Shown: one piece after another, positions 9,778 to 18,457 of the stretch
How the letters are laid out: every line of letters starts with the position of its first letter
How positions within the stretch are numbered: the stretch's first letter is position 1
Assembly: GCF_003390935.1 (NCBI RefSeq)
Contig: NZ_QNQZ01000003.1
Coordinates: forward strand, 416,724-480,723
Direction of reading: 5' to 3'
Origin: Lewinella sp. IMCC34191
GTDB lineage: Bacteria; Bacteroidota; Bacteroidia; Chitinophagales; Saprospiraceae
Length of the DNA: 64,000 bases
The notes under the pieces: model-generated
Seen by the model: only the letters and a program-made list of their open reading frames with translations
Database searches by the model: none
What the model was told of the DNA's origin: nothing
Made by a program: the position numbers and the translations under genes

Positions 9778-12700
9778 CTACCACCCCGGCAAAAGGTTAA
9801 CCCCGAAGTTCCAGCTACCCCCGTCGATCAACGGACGCGCCAGGTAGGGCTCGACCACAATCTGTCCGAAGACATTCACGCGGGCACTCACACCGGCGGT
9901 AAAGATCGGACGGACACCGGGGCGAACGATGTAGGGCTCGCCGTCGGGACCGGTCAGGATCTCTCCGTTCTTGTCCAGCGTATACTCCGGGCCGCCGAAC
10001 TGGGAGAAGTCCGAGAAGGCCATGCCGCCGTCGATAAAGAGGTTTAGGTCACTGAACAGGAACTTCGACTTGATCAGGGCCAGCTGCTCGGGACCGGTGA
10101 AGGGGATACGAAGTTCGACGTTGGATATCAGCACCTTGCTCCCCAGCAGCTCGTTGACGTTGCGGCCGTTGTTCTCCAGGGTATTGAAGGCATCGCTCGC
10201 GTTCAGACCGCGCATGTACCAGGGGCTACCGACGTAGAGCGGATAGAGGTCCTGCCCGCCCTCGCCGTAGCGACCGAAGTGCAGGGCTCGGAAGGCCAGG
10301 GCACCCTTACCGAACCAGATGTACTGGCGGTAGTCGGTATTAACAGCGGTGAAGTCGTAACGACCCGCGTACTGATCCACGCCCAGGCGGAAACGGTGTC
10401 CCTTGATCGGGGCCGTCAGGCCGAAGCTGGCGTTATCGCCTACCAGGGCTACGCCGCCGTTGTAGAGATTGAAGCTCTCCTGCTCGAGGTCTTCCCGCCG
10501 CTCGGGCTGGGCGTTGACCTGGATCGGGTAGCCGGTATTCGGGTTGAAATAGCGGGCGTACTCATCCACGCGGTTGTTATAGATCGCTCCACTCAGGCTA
10601 CCTTCCAGGCGCAGGTTGGTATTGAACGCATAGGAAGCGAAGCCTCCCACCTGATTCTGGTATAGTCGACTGATGACGTAGGGCGAATTGATCAGCTCGA
10701 TCTGCTGGTCGTCGTTGTATTGCAGCGTATCCAGGAAGGGCTGCATCGTGGCGAAGTTGCGGTAGGGAATGCGGCTTAGGCTGAACCCATAGTTGACACG
10801 CGTCTTCTTGTTCAGCCAGGCTACGCTGCCCCCGAAGTCGGTGATCTCTCCGTTCAGGCTGAGGGAGGTCATCAGCTGGTTGTTACCCAGAATATCGCTG
10901 AACAGCAGCTGCACACCGCCGGCCAGACCGGTCGTCGTACCGAATACCTGGTTCGTTCCCACGCCGGCGCCGGCGCCACCGCTGGCGTAGTCCAGTTTAA
11001 ACTGGGGGCGGTAGGGCTGGGATACGATCTGGTCGCTGGTGATGACGTCGTACTTCTCCATATTGCTCAGCAACTCGTCGACCTTAAGAGTGGCACGGGG
11101 GTTCAGGCGCGGAAGGGTCGCCGGCGTCAGGTCCACGGAGTCCGCGGGTACCGTAACGGCATCCATGTCCTCGACCTGGGTACCGAAGATCTTATAGGCC
11201 TTCTGGTTAAAGTAGGTGTAGACCAGGCGGTTATTGCTGCGGTCGATCGACATGGCCGGCGCGTAGTGCGTGATGCCCGATACGCCGGTGATCAGATCCG
11301 TCAGTCGCTCGGCCTCACCCGTAGCGGGGTCGAAACGGTAGATGTTCCGGAAGCCGTCGCGGTTACTCAGGAAGTACACTTTACCGTCCTGGCCCTCGAT
11401 GGGGTTCAGGTTATCGGCACCGGGGAAGACATCCAGCTCACGGCTCTCGCGGCTTTCCACGTCCAGGGCGGCCAGGTTGAAGCGCAGGGCCCCGTAGGGA
11501 CGCTCCTTGAGCTGCATGCCCCGGGCATCGGTGCTGTAGTAGATCGTTTGCCCGTCGGCCGACCAGCTGGGGTGGATTTCGCTGTATACGTCGTTCGTCA
11601 GTTGCGTGACGCGGCCGCTGCGTACGTCGATGGCGTACAGGTCCGATTGTCCCTGCTTCAGACCGGCTACCACGATGGAGCGTCCGTCGGGCGACCAGCT
11701 GGGGAAGGTGAAGGCGGGCAGGTCTTTCAAGCGGATCTCGCGCGTAGCCTTACCGTTTTCGACGTCGGCAATAATCAGGACGTTCTGTCCCTTGCTGACC
11801 GCCGTATAGGCGAACTGCTTGCTGTCGGGGCTCCACGTACCGCTTGTTTCGATGTAGCTGATCTCGTCGATATGAGTACCTACCGTGCGGGTACGGATTT
11901 TGCGGATCTGCTCACCGGTCTTGGCGTCCGCCAGGAAGAGGTCGATGCTGAAGAGGTCCTGCTCCGAGAGGTAGATTATGTATTTACCGTCGGGGCTGAT
12001 CTCCGGGGCGATGTTGATGCGGCCCCCTTCCTTGTCGCCGCCGACGAGCAGGTCACCGACGAAGCGATCCTCCTTGGCGTCACCGATCTGGTCGCCGTAG
12101 GTCCGCCGTAGCGCATCCTCCCACAGCTTGCTGAAATCCTCGAGTTCGTAACCGAGGATGATCTTCGTAGCGCGTTCCAGTCCCCACTTCGCGGTGGCCC
12201 GAAAGTACGGATTGATGACGTCGTCGCCCTGCAGCCCGGTCACGAAAGCCCAGAAGGCCTGACCGTAGCGGTAGGGAAAGTAGCGGCCGCTGCTCAGGTC
12301 CTTCAGGCTGGGCACGTCGTCGTTCAGTACGGCGTCGCGCATCCACATGGCGGTGAAGGGATCGACGGATCCGATACTCAGGTATTCGGCAAGTCCTTCG
12401 ACCATCCACAGGGGCAGGTTGCCCAGGTCGCGCAGGTTGGTGCTGTCGCCCCGGATCACCATATCGTACTGGAAGGCGTGTACGAGCTCGTGGCCCAGTA
12501 CGTGGTGCGTCTGCGCGTTGGTGTGGGCTACGGGTAGCACCACCCGGTTTTTGAAGGCCTCGGTCACCCCGCCGGTACCCGAGCCAATCTGGCCGCTGAT
12601 GGCGTTGGTCTGTTGAAAATCCGCGTGGTTCGCGTAGATGATCATCGGGTTTTTAAAATCGATGGTATCCCGCAACACGAGCTGGTGGACGCGGTACCAC

Positions 12701-12903
12701 TCCTCGCTGTCGTTGAGAAAATTCTTGAGCCATTCCTCGTTCTCGATGTAGGTGTACATCTCGAAGTGGGGCGACTGGTATACGTCGTAATCGAAATTCT
12801 CGTAATTGGGCTTATTCTGGCCGAAGGAGTTGAAACCCTGGCCGAAAGTCGCCAGCGGCAGCGCAAGTAGCACGACCAGGAAAAGGTTATAAATCGTCTT
12901 CAT
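9778..12903 (-). CDS. Secreted gluzincin metalloprotease fused to PD40 propeller and outer-membrane barrel
   Basis: About 1041 residues with three parts. After a signal peptide (ALPLATFGQ) comes a peptidase-MA-like domain with zinc motif HELVH at 138-142 and a downstream EGLAEY (about 170) that supplies the third ligand. Next are TolB-like PD40 propeller repeats (APEISPDGKYIIYLS, GTWSPDSKQFAYT, PSWSPDGRSIVV, PSWSADGQTIYYS). The C-terminal 400 residues alternate like a barrel and contain GSPWYMRGLN and SKVLISNVELRIPF, reminiscent of the Omp85/D15 surface-antigen domain. I infer an outer-membrane-anchored periplasmic or surface protease; the substrate is unknown. The ATG at 12903 gives a clean signal peptide, whereas an upstream GTG would not. 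It stands alone and is divergent from the GH15 gene. Confidence 0.8.
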   Translation of the reverse strand: MKTIYNLFLVVLLALPLATFGQGFNSFGQNKPNYENFDYDVYQSPHFEMYTYIENEEWLKNFLNDSEEWYRVHQLVLRDTIDFKNPMIIYANHADFQQTNAISGQIGSGTGGVTEAFKNRVVLPVAHTNAQTHHVLGHELVHAFQYDMVIRGDSTNLRDLGNLPLWMVEGLAEYLSIGSVDPFTAMWMRDAVLNDDVPSLKDLSSGRYFPYRYGQAFWAFVTGLQGDDVINPYFRATAKWGLERATKIILGYELEDFSKLWEDALRRTYGDQIGDAKEDRFVGDLLVGGDKEGGRINIAPEISPDGKYIIYLSEQDLFSIDLFLADAKTGEQIRKIRTRTVGTHIDEISYIETSGTWSPDSKQFAYTAVSKGQNVLIIADVENGKATREIRLKDLPAFTFPSWSPDGRSIVVAGLKQGQSDLYAIDVRSGRVTQLTNDVYSEIHPSWSADGQTIYYSTDARGMQLKERPYGALRFNLAALDVESRESRELDVFPGADNLNPIEGQDGKVYFLSNRDGFRNIYRFDPATGEAERLTDLITGVSGITHYAPAMSIDRSNNRLVYTYFNQKAYKIFGTQVEDMDAVTVPADSVDLTPATLPRLNPRATLKVDELLSNMEKYDVITSDQIVSQPYRPQFKLDYASGGAGAGVGTNQVFGTTTGLAGGVQLLFSDILGNNQLMTSLSLNGEITDFGGSVAWLNKKTRVNYGFSLSRIPYRNFATMQPFLDTLQYNDDQQIELINSPYVISRLYQNQVGGFASYAFNTNLRLEGSLSGAIYNNRVDEYARYFNPNTGYPIQVNAQPERREDLEQESFNLYNGGVALVGDNASFGLTAPIKGHRFRLGVDQYAGRYDFTAVNTDYRQYIWFGKGALAFRALHFGRYGEGGQDLYPLYVGSPWYMRGLNASDAFNTLENNGRNVNELLGSKVLISNVELRIPFTGPEQLALIKSKFLFSDLNLFIDGGMAFSDFSQFGGPEYTLDKNGEILTGPDGEPYIVRPGVRPIFTAGVSARVNVFGQIVVEPYLARPLIDGGSWNFGVNLLPGW

Positions 12904-13006
12904 AATTTGGTAGTCTTTGGGAAGATCTTTCACTTCTAGAACACCTGCAAGACGGCCTTACCCCTATGCTTCGCTTGTCGGAGAGGCTTAACAAAACGTT
13001 ATTTTT

Positions 13007-13027
13007 GGTCGGCGGAGCGCAGGATAT
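13007..13027 (-). repeat. GC-rich interspersed element, copy 3 (upstream of metalloprotease gene)
   Basis: On the minus strand it reads ATATCCTGCGCTCCGCCGAC, pointing at the protease gene about 100 bp away. Confidence 0.65.
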
Positions 13028-13138
13028 CGACCTCGCTACCAACAGCAGGCTTTTCAAAAATTAATCCGACACTCCATCGGCCAAAATTCCTTACCACCGA
13101 ATCGAGCCAGCCATTTAGCGGCAATTGGCGAAAGGATA

Positions 13139-13163
13139 TTCTCCTGCGCGCCGCCGCCGCCCG
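13139..13163 (+). repeat. GC-rich interspersed element, copy 4 (upstream of GH15 gene)
   Basis: Plus strand CTCCTGCGCGCCGCCGCCGC then CCG, pointing at the GH15 gene about 65 bp away. It has one extra GCC compared with most copies. Confidence 0.65.
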
Positions 13164-13227
13164 ATTGTGTACGTATCCTTTTTGTTAGGTTATAAACCAG
13201 TGTGTATTTCTGCCGTTGGAACCCCCA

Positions 13228-15027
13228 ATGAGTGAGCATAACTTCGCCTACCCCGACCGCTACCTGCCCATTGCCGAATACGGCATCATCGGAAATTTGC
13301 ATACCACCGCCCTGGTGAGCGTCACCGGGAGCATCGATTTTCTTTGCCTGCCCCGCTTCGACAGCCCGACGGTGTTCGCCCGGATTCTTGACGCCGATAT
13401 CGGAGGGTTTTTCAGTTTCGAATGCGTAGCCGAAGACACCCAGCACAAGCAACTCTACCTCCCCGGCACCAATATCCTGATCACCCGCTTCCTGAGTGAG
13501 GACGGGATCGCGGAACTCACCGATTTCATGCCCATCGTCAGCGAGGAGCGGGACTTTGCCATTTTTCGCCGGCTGAAGGGGGTCTACGGGCAGCATACCG
13601 TCCGGATCAAAATCGCGCCCCGGTACAGCTACGGCAAAACCGACTGCCGGATTGAAAAGAAGCCGAACGGCCGGGGCTACCTCCTCCACGACCCCAACGG
13701 CGAGCAGCCCACGATGCACCTCATCTGCAATATGGAGATGGACATCCAGGATTCCGCCCTCACCGCCACCATCGACCTGAGCCAGGGCGATGACATCGAC
13801 TTCATCCTCACCCTGGACGAGGGCAAGAATTTCGACCTCGACTGGATGGAGTGCTTCACCGAGTGCCGCCGGTACTGGACCGAGTGGTCCGCCAAGTGTA
13901 AATACAACGGCTTCTGGAAGGAGGCGGTGATGCGATCGGCCCTCACGCTGAAACTGCTTACCTCCGCCCGCTACGGCAGCACCATCGCCGCGGCCACCTT
14001 CGGGCTGCCGGAAAAAATGGGCGGCTCCCGCAACTGGGACTACCGCTTCACCTGGGTGCGCGACGCGGCCTTCACCATGTACGCCTTCCTACGGCTGGGC
14101 TACACCAAGGAAGCGGAGCAATTTATGGACTGGATCCGCGACAAGTGCATGGCCCATCTCCAGCTCATGTACGCCATCGACGGCGAGACCGAACTCCACG
14201 AGATGGAGCTCGACCACCTCGAAGGCTACCGTGGCAGCAAGCCCGTCCGCATCGGCAACGGTGCCCACGACCAGACCCAGATGGATATCTACGGCGAGCT
14301 GATCGACACCATCTACCTGTATAATAAAGCCGGCGGGAGTATTACCCACGACTTCTGGCAGTCCATCCGCGGCATCGTGGATTTCGTCATCGAAAACTGG
14401 AAGAAAGAAGACCACGGCATCTGGGAGGTACGCAGCGAAAAACAACGCTTCCTCCACTCCGCCGTCTGCTGCTGGGTAGCCATCGACCGGGCCATGAAGA
14501 TCGCCGAAGACCGCAGCCTCCCCTGCCCCATGGGCGAGTGGCGCAAAGTTCGCGATACCATCTACGAAGACATCTACCACAATTTCTGGAACGAAGACAT
14601 TCAGGCCTACGTGCAGTACAAAGGCAGCGACACCGTCGACGCGAGTGCCCTGCTGATGCCCCTACTGCGCTTCGTCAGCAGCCAGGAGCCGCGTTGGTTG
14701 AGCACCTTCAAAGCCATCGAGGAAAAGCTATCCGCCGATGTCCTCATCTTCCGCTACAAACTCGAACAGGGCGCCACGGACGGCCTCGAGGGCGACGAGG
14801 GCGCGTTCGCCATCTGCTCCTTCTGGTACGTCGAGTGCCTCGCCCGCATCGGCGAACTCGACAAAGCCACCGTCGTCTTCGAGAAAATGCTCGGCTACGC
14901 CAATCACCTCGGCCTCATGAGCGAAGAGATCGGCATTCACGGCGAGCAACTCGGGAACTTTCCCCAGGCGTTCTCCCACCTTAGTCTGATTTCTGCTGCT
15001 TTTCAGATCAATAAGAAGAGGAAGTAG
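13228..15027 (+). CDS. GH15-family glycoside hydrolase (glucoamylase/trehalase-like)
   Basis: 599-residue cytoplasmic protein without a signal peptide. The N-terminal beta-sandwich (YLPIAEYGIIGNLHTTALVS, GSIDFLCLPRFDSP) and the (alpha/alpha)6 catalytic part with the hallmark SRNWDYRFTWVRDAAFT (near 270) are typical of bacterial GH15 proteins that remove alpha-linked glucose from trehalose or short glucans. The helical repeats continue to the C-terminus (GLMSEEIGIHGEQLGNFPQAF, which aligns with the family's second catalytic region). The ATG at 13228 is preferred over an in-frame TTG twelve bases earlier. No trehalose synthesis gene is adjacent, so the substrate is open. The gene ends just before the tandem-repeat zone. 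Confidence 0.88.
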   Translation: MSEHNFAYPDRYLPIAEYGIIGNLHTTALVSVTGSIDFLCLPRFDSPTVFARILDADIGGFFSFECVAEDTQHKQLYLPGTNILITRFLSEDGIAELTDFMPIVSEERDFAIFRRLKGVYGQHTVRIKIAPRYSYGKTDCRIEKKPNGRGYLLHDPNGEQPTMHLICNMEMDIQDSALTATIDLSQGDDIDFILTLDEGKNFDLDWMECFTECRRYWTEWSAKCKYNGFWKEAVMRSALTLKLLTSARYGSTIAAATFGLPEKMGGSRNWDYRFTWVRDAAFTMYAFLRLGYTKEAEQFMDWIRDKCMAHLQLMYAIDGETELHEMELDHLEGYRGSKPVRIGNGAHDQTQMDIYGELIDTIYLYNKAGGSITHDFWQSIRGIVDFVIENWKKEDHGIWEVRSEKQRFLHSAVCCWVAIDRAMKIAEDRSLPCPMGEWRKVRDTIYEDIYHNFWNEDIQAYVQYKGSDTVDASALLMPLLRFVSSQEPRWLSTFKAIEEKLSADVLIFRYKLEQGATDGLEGDEGAFAICSFWYVECLARIGELDKATVVFEKMLGYANHLGLMSEEIGIHGEQLGNFPQAFSHLSLISAAFQINKKRK

Positions 15028-15036
15028 GGGGGAGGA

Positions 15037-15072
15037 GGTAGTACGGTAGTACGGTAGTACGGTGGTCGCTCC
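15037..15072. repeat. Short tandem repeat of GGTAGTAC
   Basis: Three exact 8-bp copies (15037-15060) followed by a fourth, diverged GGTGGTCG. It starts 10 bp after the GH15 stop. The next 60 bp contains two related GC-rich stretches (CCTTCGGTCGCGG and CCTACGGTCGCGG). No gene is visible here. Confidence 0.8.
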
Positions 15073-15202
15073 CTTCGGTCGCGGGGTAGTCGGGTAGTCG
15101 CCTCCTACGGTCGCGGCTGGTCTCCGTACATCAGCGCGCGGTAAGTAGATACATTGCAAAGGCTTTTGCTCTTCGCAGCGAAGCACCGGCTGCGTCTATC
15201 AG

Positions 15203-15792
15203 GGCGAAGCCCGTCTACCAGCCGGAAGCGCAGCGACCCGGCATCTACCAAGGCGAAGCCCGTCTACCAGCCGAAAGCGCAGCGACCCGGCATCTACCAT
15301 GGCGAAGCCCCTCTACCAGCCGGAAGCGCAGCGACCCGGCACCTACCAAGGCGAAGCCCGTCTACCAGCCGGAAGCGCAGCGACCCGGCCTCTACCAGGG
15401 CGAAGCCCGTCTACCAGCCGGAAGCGCAGCGACCCCGGCGTCTACCAGGGCAAAGCCCGTCTACCAGCCGGAAGCGCAGCGACCCGGCCTCTACCAGGGC
15501 AAAGCCCGTCTACCAGCCGGAAGCGCAGCGACCCGGCCTCTACCAGGGCGAAGCCCGTCTACCAGCAGAAAGCGCAGCGACCCGGCCTCTACCAAGGCGA
15601 AGCCCGTCTACCAGCCGGAAGCGCAGCGACCCGGCGTCTACCAAAGCGAAGCCCGTCTACCAGCCGGAAGCGCAGCGACCCCGGCGTCTACCAGGGCAAA
15701 GCCCGTCTACCAGCCGGAAGCGCAGCGACCCGGCGTCTACCAAGGCAAAGCCCGTCTACCAGCCGGAAGCGCAGCGACCCGGCGTCTATCTA
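15203..15792. repeat. Tandem array of twelve 49-50 bp units
   Basis: Twelve near-identical head-to-tail units, ten of 49 bp and two (units 5 and 10) of 50 bp through an extra C. Each begins GGCGAAGCCCGTCTACCAG, continues with a CCGG-AAGCGCAGCG-ACCCGG segment that could fold as a small stem, and ends TCTACCA plus one base. Differences cluster at a few positions (GCGAAG/GCAAAG; base before TCTACC). A decayed partial unit precedes it at about 15173-15202. There are no unique spacers, so this is not CRISPR. The period is not a multiple of three, which argues against a conserved protein, although the plus strand has no stops. The last unit supplies the stop codon of the ABC exporter gene. Confidence 0.95.
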
Positions 15793-17612
15793 TACCCCGC
15801 CGCCTGCAATTCAAACAACTCCGCATACCGCCCCCCAAGCGCCAGTAACTCCTCGTGACTCCCCTCCTCTAACAACCCCCCGTATTCCAGGAAGAGAATG
15901 TGATCCGCCATGCGGACGGTCGAAAAGCGGTGACTGATCAGCACGGCCGTTTTCCCCTCGATGAGCGCAGTGAAGCGTTGAAACACCTCGTACTCCGCCC
16001 GGGCATCGAGGGCGCTGGTCGGCTCGTCAAGGATAAGTAACTGGGCGTCGCGCATGTAGGCGCGGGCCAGGGCGATCTTCTGCCACTGCCCGCCGCTGAG
16101 ATCGACGGCACCGGCGAAGCGCCGCCCCAGAAGCTGATCGTAGCCGCCGGAGAGGCTGTCGATAACCTCCTTCGCCAGCGACTTGCGGGCGCTGTCATCG
16201 ATGCGTTCGTCGTTGTCGGCTTCCTCGACGCGGCCGATGACGATATTCTCGCGGGCCGTGAGCTGGTAGCGGAAAAAATCCTGAAAGATGACGCCGACGT
16301 TGTCCCGCAGCGTGCTGAGTTCGTAGTCCCGCAGGTCGCGGCCGTCGAGGAGGATGCGCCCCTCGGTGGGTTCGTAGAGGCGGGCCAGGAGTTTGACCAG
16401 CGTAGTCTTCCCCGCGCCGTTCTCCCCGACCAGCGCCAGCTTTTGCCCGGCGGGGAGGGTAAAGGAGAGGTTCCGGATGGCGTAGTCTTCGCTGTTCGGG
16501 TAGCGAAAACTGACGTTCTGGAATTCCCATCCGGTCCGCAGTTGCTTAGGGAAGGGAATGGACCCGGGCCGGTCCGCGATATTGGGGGTGATGGCGAAGA
16601 AGTCGAATAAGTCCTGGAGGTAAAGCGCGTTTTCGCCGATGGTCGAAAAGCGCGAAAGTACCGACTGCAGGCCCTGCTGCATTTGCCGGAAGGCACCCGC
16701 CAGAAAGGTGAGCGAACCGACGGTGATAGCGCCGCTGATGGTCTGGAAAATGATGAGGACGTAAGCGCCATAGTAGGTCAGGGCACTGATCGCGCTGAAG
16801 AAAGCCCCCCAGCTGGCCCGCTTGATGGAGAGCTTCCGGTTGACGTGGTAGTACTTCATCGACAGCTCGTGAAAGCGCTCGGTGATGAAATCAGCCAAGC
16901 CAAAAATTTTGACCTCTTTCGCGGTGGTGTCGCTGGCCCCGATGTAGCGGAGGTAATCCAGTTCCCGGCGCTCCGGCGTCCAGCTGCGGGTGAGACTGTA
17001 GACCTGCTGGTTGAAGTAGTTCTCCTGGATAAAGCTGGGGATGACCGCCACCACCAGCAAAGCAATCAGCCAGGGGTTGAAGGCCGCGACGCTTACGCCC
17101 AGGAAGACCAGGGTTACGGTGCTCTGAAACTGGGCGAGCAACTGGGAGATCAGCGTCGACCGACTCGTGGTCTGCCGCCTGGCCCGCTCCATCTTGTCGT
17201 AGAACTCCGAATCCTCGAAGTGATACAGATCGAGCGTCGCCGCGTGCCGCATCAGGTCGACGCTGGTTTGGTTGGTGTAAAGATCGGCAAGGAGGCTATC
17301 TACCAGGTTGATGCCGCGGCTGAGCAAATCGGAAGTAAGGAAGAGGGCAAATTCCAGCCCCACCATCTGCCAGAGAAAGGTGGAGTCCCCCGCCCCGTCC
17401 AGGATGCGAATCACCTCGTCGATGATCAGTTTGCCGACGTACAGCTTGGCGGTGGGCAGCGCCGACTGCACGACCCGCAGGACCACGTTCGTAATGGTGA
17501 GCGAAGGGCTCGTACGGTAGATTAGCCGGAAGAAAGGGGGAAGATTGCGTAGCGCGGCCAGTTGGTCACGCCAACCGGTGGTTTCGTCTTCCTGGGGACG
17601 GGGTCTGGGCAT
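15786..17612 (-). CDS. ABC exporter, fused permease and ATPase
   Basis: 608 residues with type-IV ABC exporter architecture: a six-helix membrane domain (about 35-325) followed by an ATPase with Walker A GENGAGKT at 396-403, signature LSGGQWQKIALARA, Walker B LLILDEPTSALD and a switch His in ISHRFSTV. The family exports lipids, peptides or drugs as homo- or heterodimers; the cargo cannot be read from sequence. The start is ATG 17612. The TAG stop lies inside the last unit of the 49-bp array, so the C-terminal codons abut the repeat and array changes could alter the tail. It lies 82 nt after the small secreted-protein gene on the same strand. Confidence 0.92.
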   Translation of the reverse strand: MPRPRPQEDETTGWRDQLAALRNLPPFFRLIYRTSPSLTITNVVLRVVQSALPTAKLYVGKLIIDEVIRILDGAGDSTFLWQMVGLEFALFLTSDLLSRGINLVDSLLADLYTNQTSVDLMRHAATLDLYHFEDSEFYDKMERARRQTTSRSTLISQLLAQFQSTVTLVFLGVSVAAFNPWLIALLVVAVIPSFIQENYFNQQVYSLTRSWTPERRELDYLRYIGASDTTAKEVKIFGLADFITERFHELSMKYYHVNRKLSIKRASWGAFFSAISALTYYGAYVLIIFQTISGAITVGSLTFLAGAFRQMQQGLQSVLSRFSTIGENALYLQDLFDFFAITPNIADRPGSIPFPKQLRTGWEFQNVSFRYPNSEDYAIRNLSFTLPAGQKLALVGENGAGKTTLVKLLARLYEPTEGRILLDGRDLRDYELSTLRDNVGVIFQDFFRYQLTARENIVIGRVEEADNDERIDDSARKSLAKEVIDSLSGGYDQLLGRRFAGAVDLSGGQWQKIALARAYMRDAQLLILDEPTSALDARAEYEVFQRFTALIEGKTAVLISHRFSTVRMADHILFLEYGGLLEEGSHEELLALGGRYAELFELQAAGYR

Positions 17613-17694
17613 GGGGGCTTAACAACCGGTAGGGAAGCCTGGTTGCTTCCGCCGTGGGCCGTGGGTGTAGCCGGCTGATTGGACAGGTATTGAC

Positions 17695-18342
17695 CTAGTC
17701 GTCCTTCCGCTTGAAGTCACCCCGTTTCCAACCGTCGAAGAATTGCTTCCAGGCGACGGGGCTGAAGATATTCATGGGAGGCTTCTGACCGATATAGTAG
17801 GTCTGACGCGCTTGCTGCCGGAGGTAATAACTGCTGTTCTCGGCCCCACTACGCGGTACCGTCTCCTGGAGGCGCTCCAACTTGTCAGCGCTCAGGTTCT
17901 CGGAGGCGCGGGATTGCAGTTCGGGCGTCACGTCCATCGCCAGGAACTCCAGCTTGAAGTGGTCGCGGCTGGGCCAGGGGAAGACCACCGCCTCGGGCAG
18001 GTCGATGGAGTTGTAGGTCATCAACTGGACGAGGCTGTATTTGTCGTCTTCGAGTTCCGGGTCGATCACGAATTCAGCGTCCTCGTAGCCGAGCGCGCTG
18101 AATAGGATGGTATCGCCCTTATGCGCCACGATGCTGAAGAATCCCTCGAGGTTGGCGTAGGTACCCCGGCCGTCGTCTTTGATCAGGACCGTTGCGTAGG
18201 GTACCGGCTGCAGTTGACTGGTCGTGCCGTCCAGCACCATACCCGAGAATTGCACCAGGGGCTCGCCGTACTGGTCCACGAGCTGCGCACGGGCTACGGT
18301 GCCAAAGCCTAGACAGAGCAAAAACAGGAACAGGTACTTCAT
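17695..18342 (-). CDS. Secreted protein with carboxypeptidase-regulatory-like domain
   Basis: 215 residues. A clear signal peptide (MKYLFLFLLCLGFGTVARA) is followed at about 28-100 by a CarboxypepD_reg-like beta-sandwich (FSGMVLDGT, VPYATVLIKDDGRGTYANLEG, ILFSALGYEDAEFVI). That is the same kind of module as the N-terminus of SusC proteins, but here it stands alone. The C-terminal half is charged and helical with FSPVAWKQFFDGWKRGDF and resembles other short Bacteroidota proteins of unknown function. It is probably periplasmic or at the outer membrane. It lies between lon and the ABC exporter on the same strand with gaps of about 115 and 82 nt, so co-transcription is possible but unproven. Confidence 0.7.
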   Translation of the reverse strand: MKYLFLFLLCLGFGTVARAQLVDQYGEPLVQFSGMVLDGTTSQLQPVPYATVLIKDDGRGTYANLEGFFSIVAHKGDTILFSALGYEDAEFVIDPELEDDKYSLVQLMTYNSIDLPEAVVFPWPSRDHFKLEFLAMDVTPELQSRASENLSADKLERLQETVPRSGAENSSYYLRQQARQTYYIGQKPPMNIFSPVAWKQFFDGWKRGDFKRKDD

Positions 18343-18457
18343 AATCGGGAAACGTAATCGATTAAGGGACGCGATACGGGCCGTCGCGGTTGGCCGGCCC
18401 TTCCCATCTTAACGATAAATTAGGGCGCGGGGTTGTTATCCGGACATACCCGGACCG

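Larger units (their letters stand above)
12904..13227. promoter_or_regulatory. Divergent intergenic region with two opposed copies of the GC-rich element
   Basis: This 324 bp gap separates the leftward protease gene and the rightward GH15 gene. It holds two copies of the interspersed element in inverted orientation (13007-13027 and 13139-13163), each reading toward the gene it precedes. Both also share the flank GATAT next to the CCTGCGC core. A TATCCTTTTTG after the right copy is a loose -7 candidate. I see no coding sequence. Confidence 0.55.

Noticed and set aside
15203..15792. CRISPR-like periodic repeats
   Set aside because: The units are directly adjacent with no unique spacers, no leader and no cas genes near; it is a simple tandem array.
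15154..15937. Two long Arg/Ser/Pro-rich reading frames across the 49-bp array
   Set aside because: They exist because the unit has no stop on the plus strand. The frame shifts with each unit, units of 50 bp break the pattern, and no signal or domain is visible.
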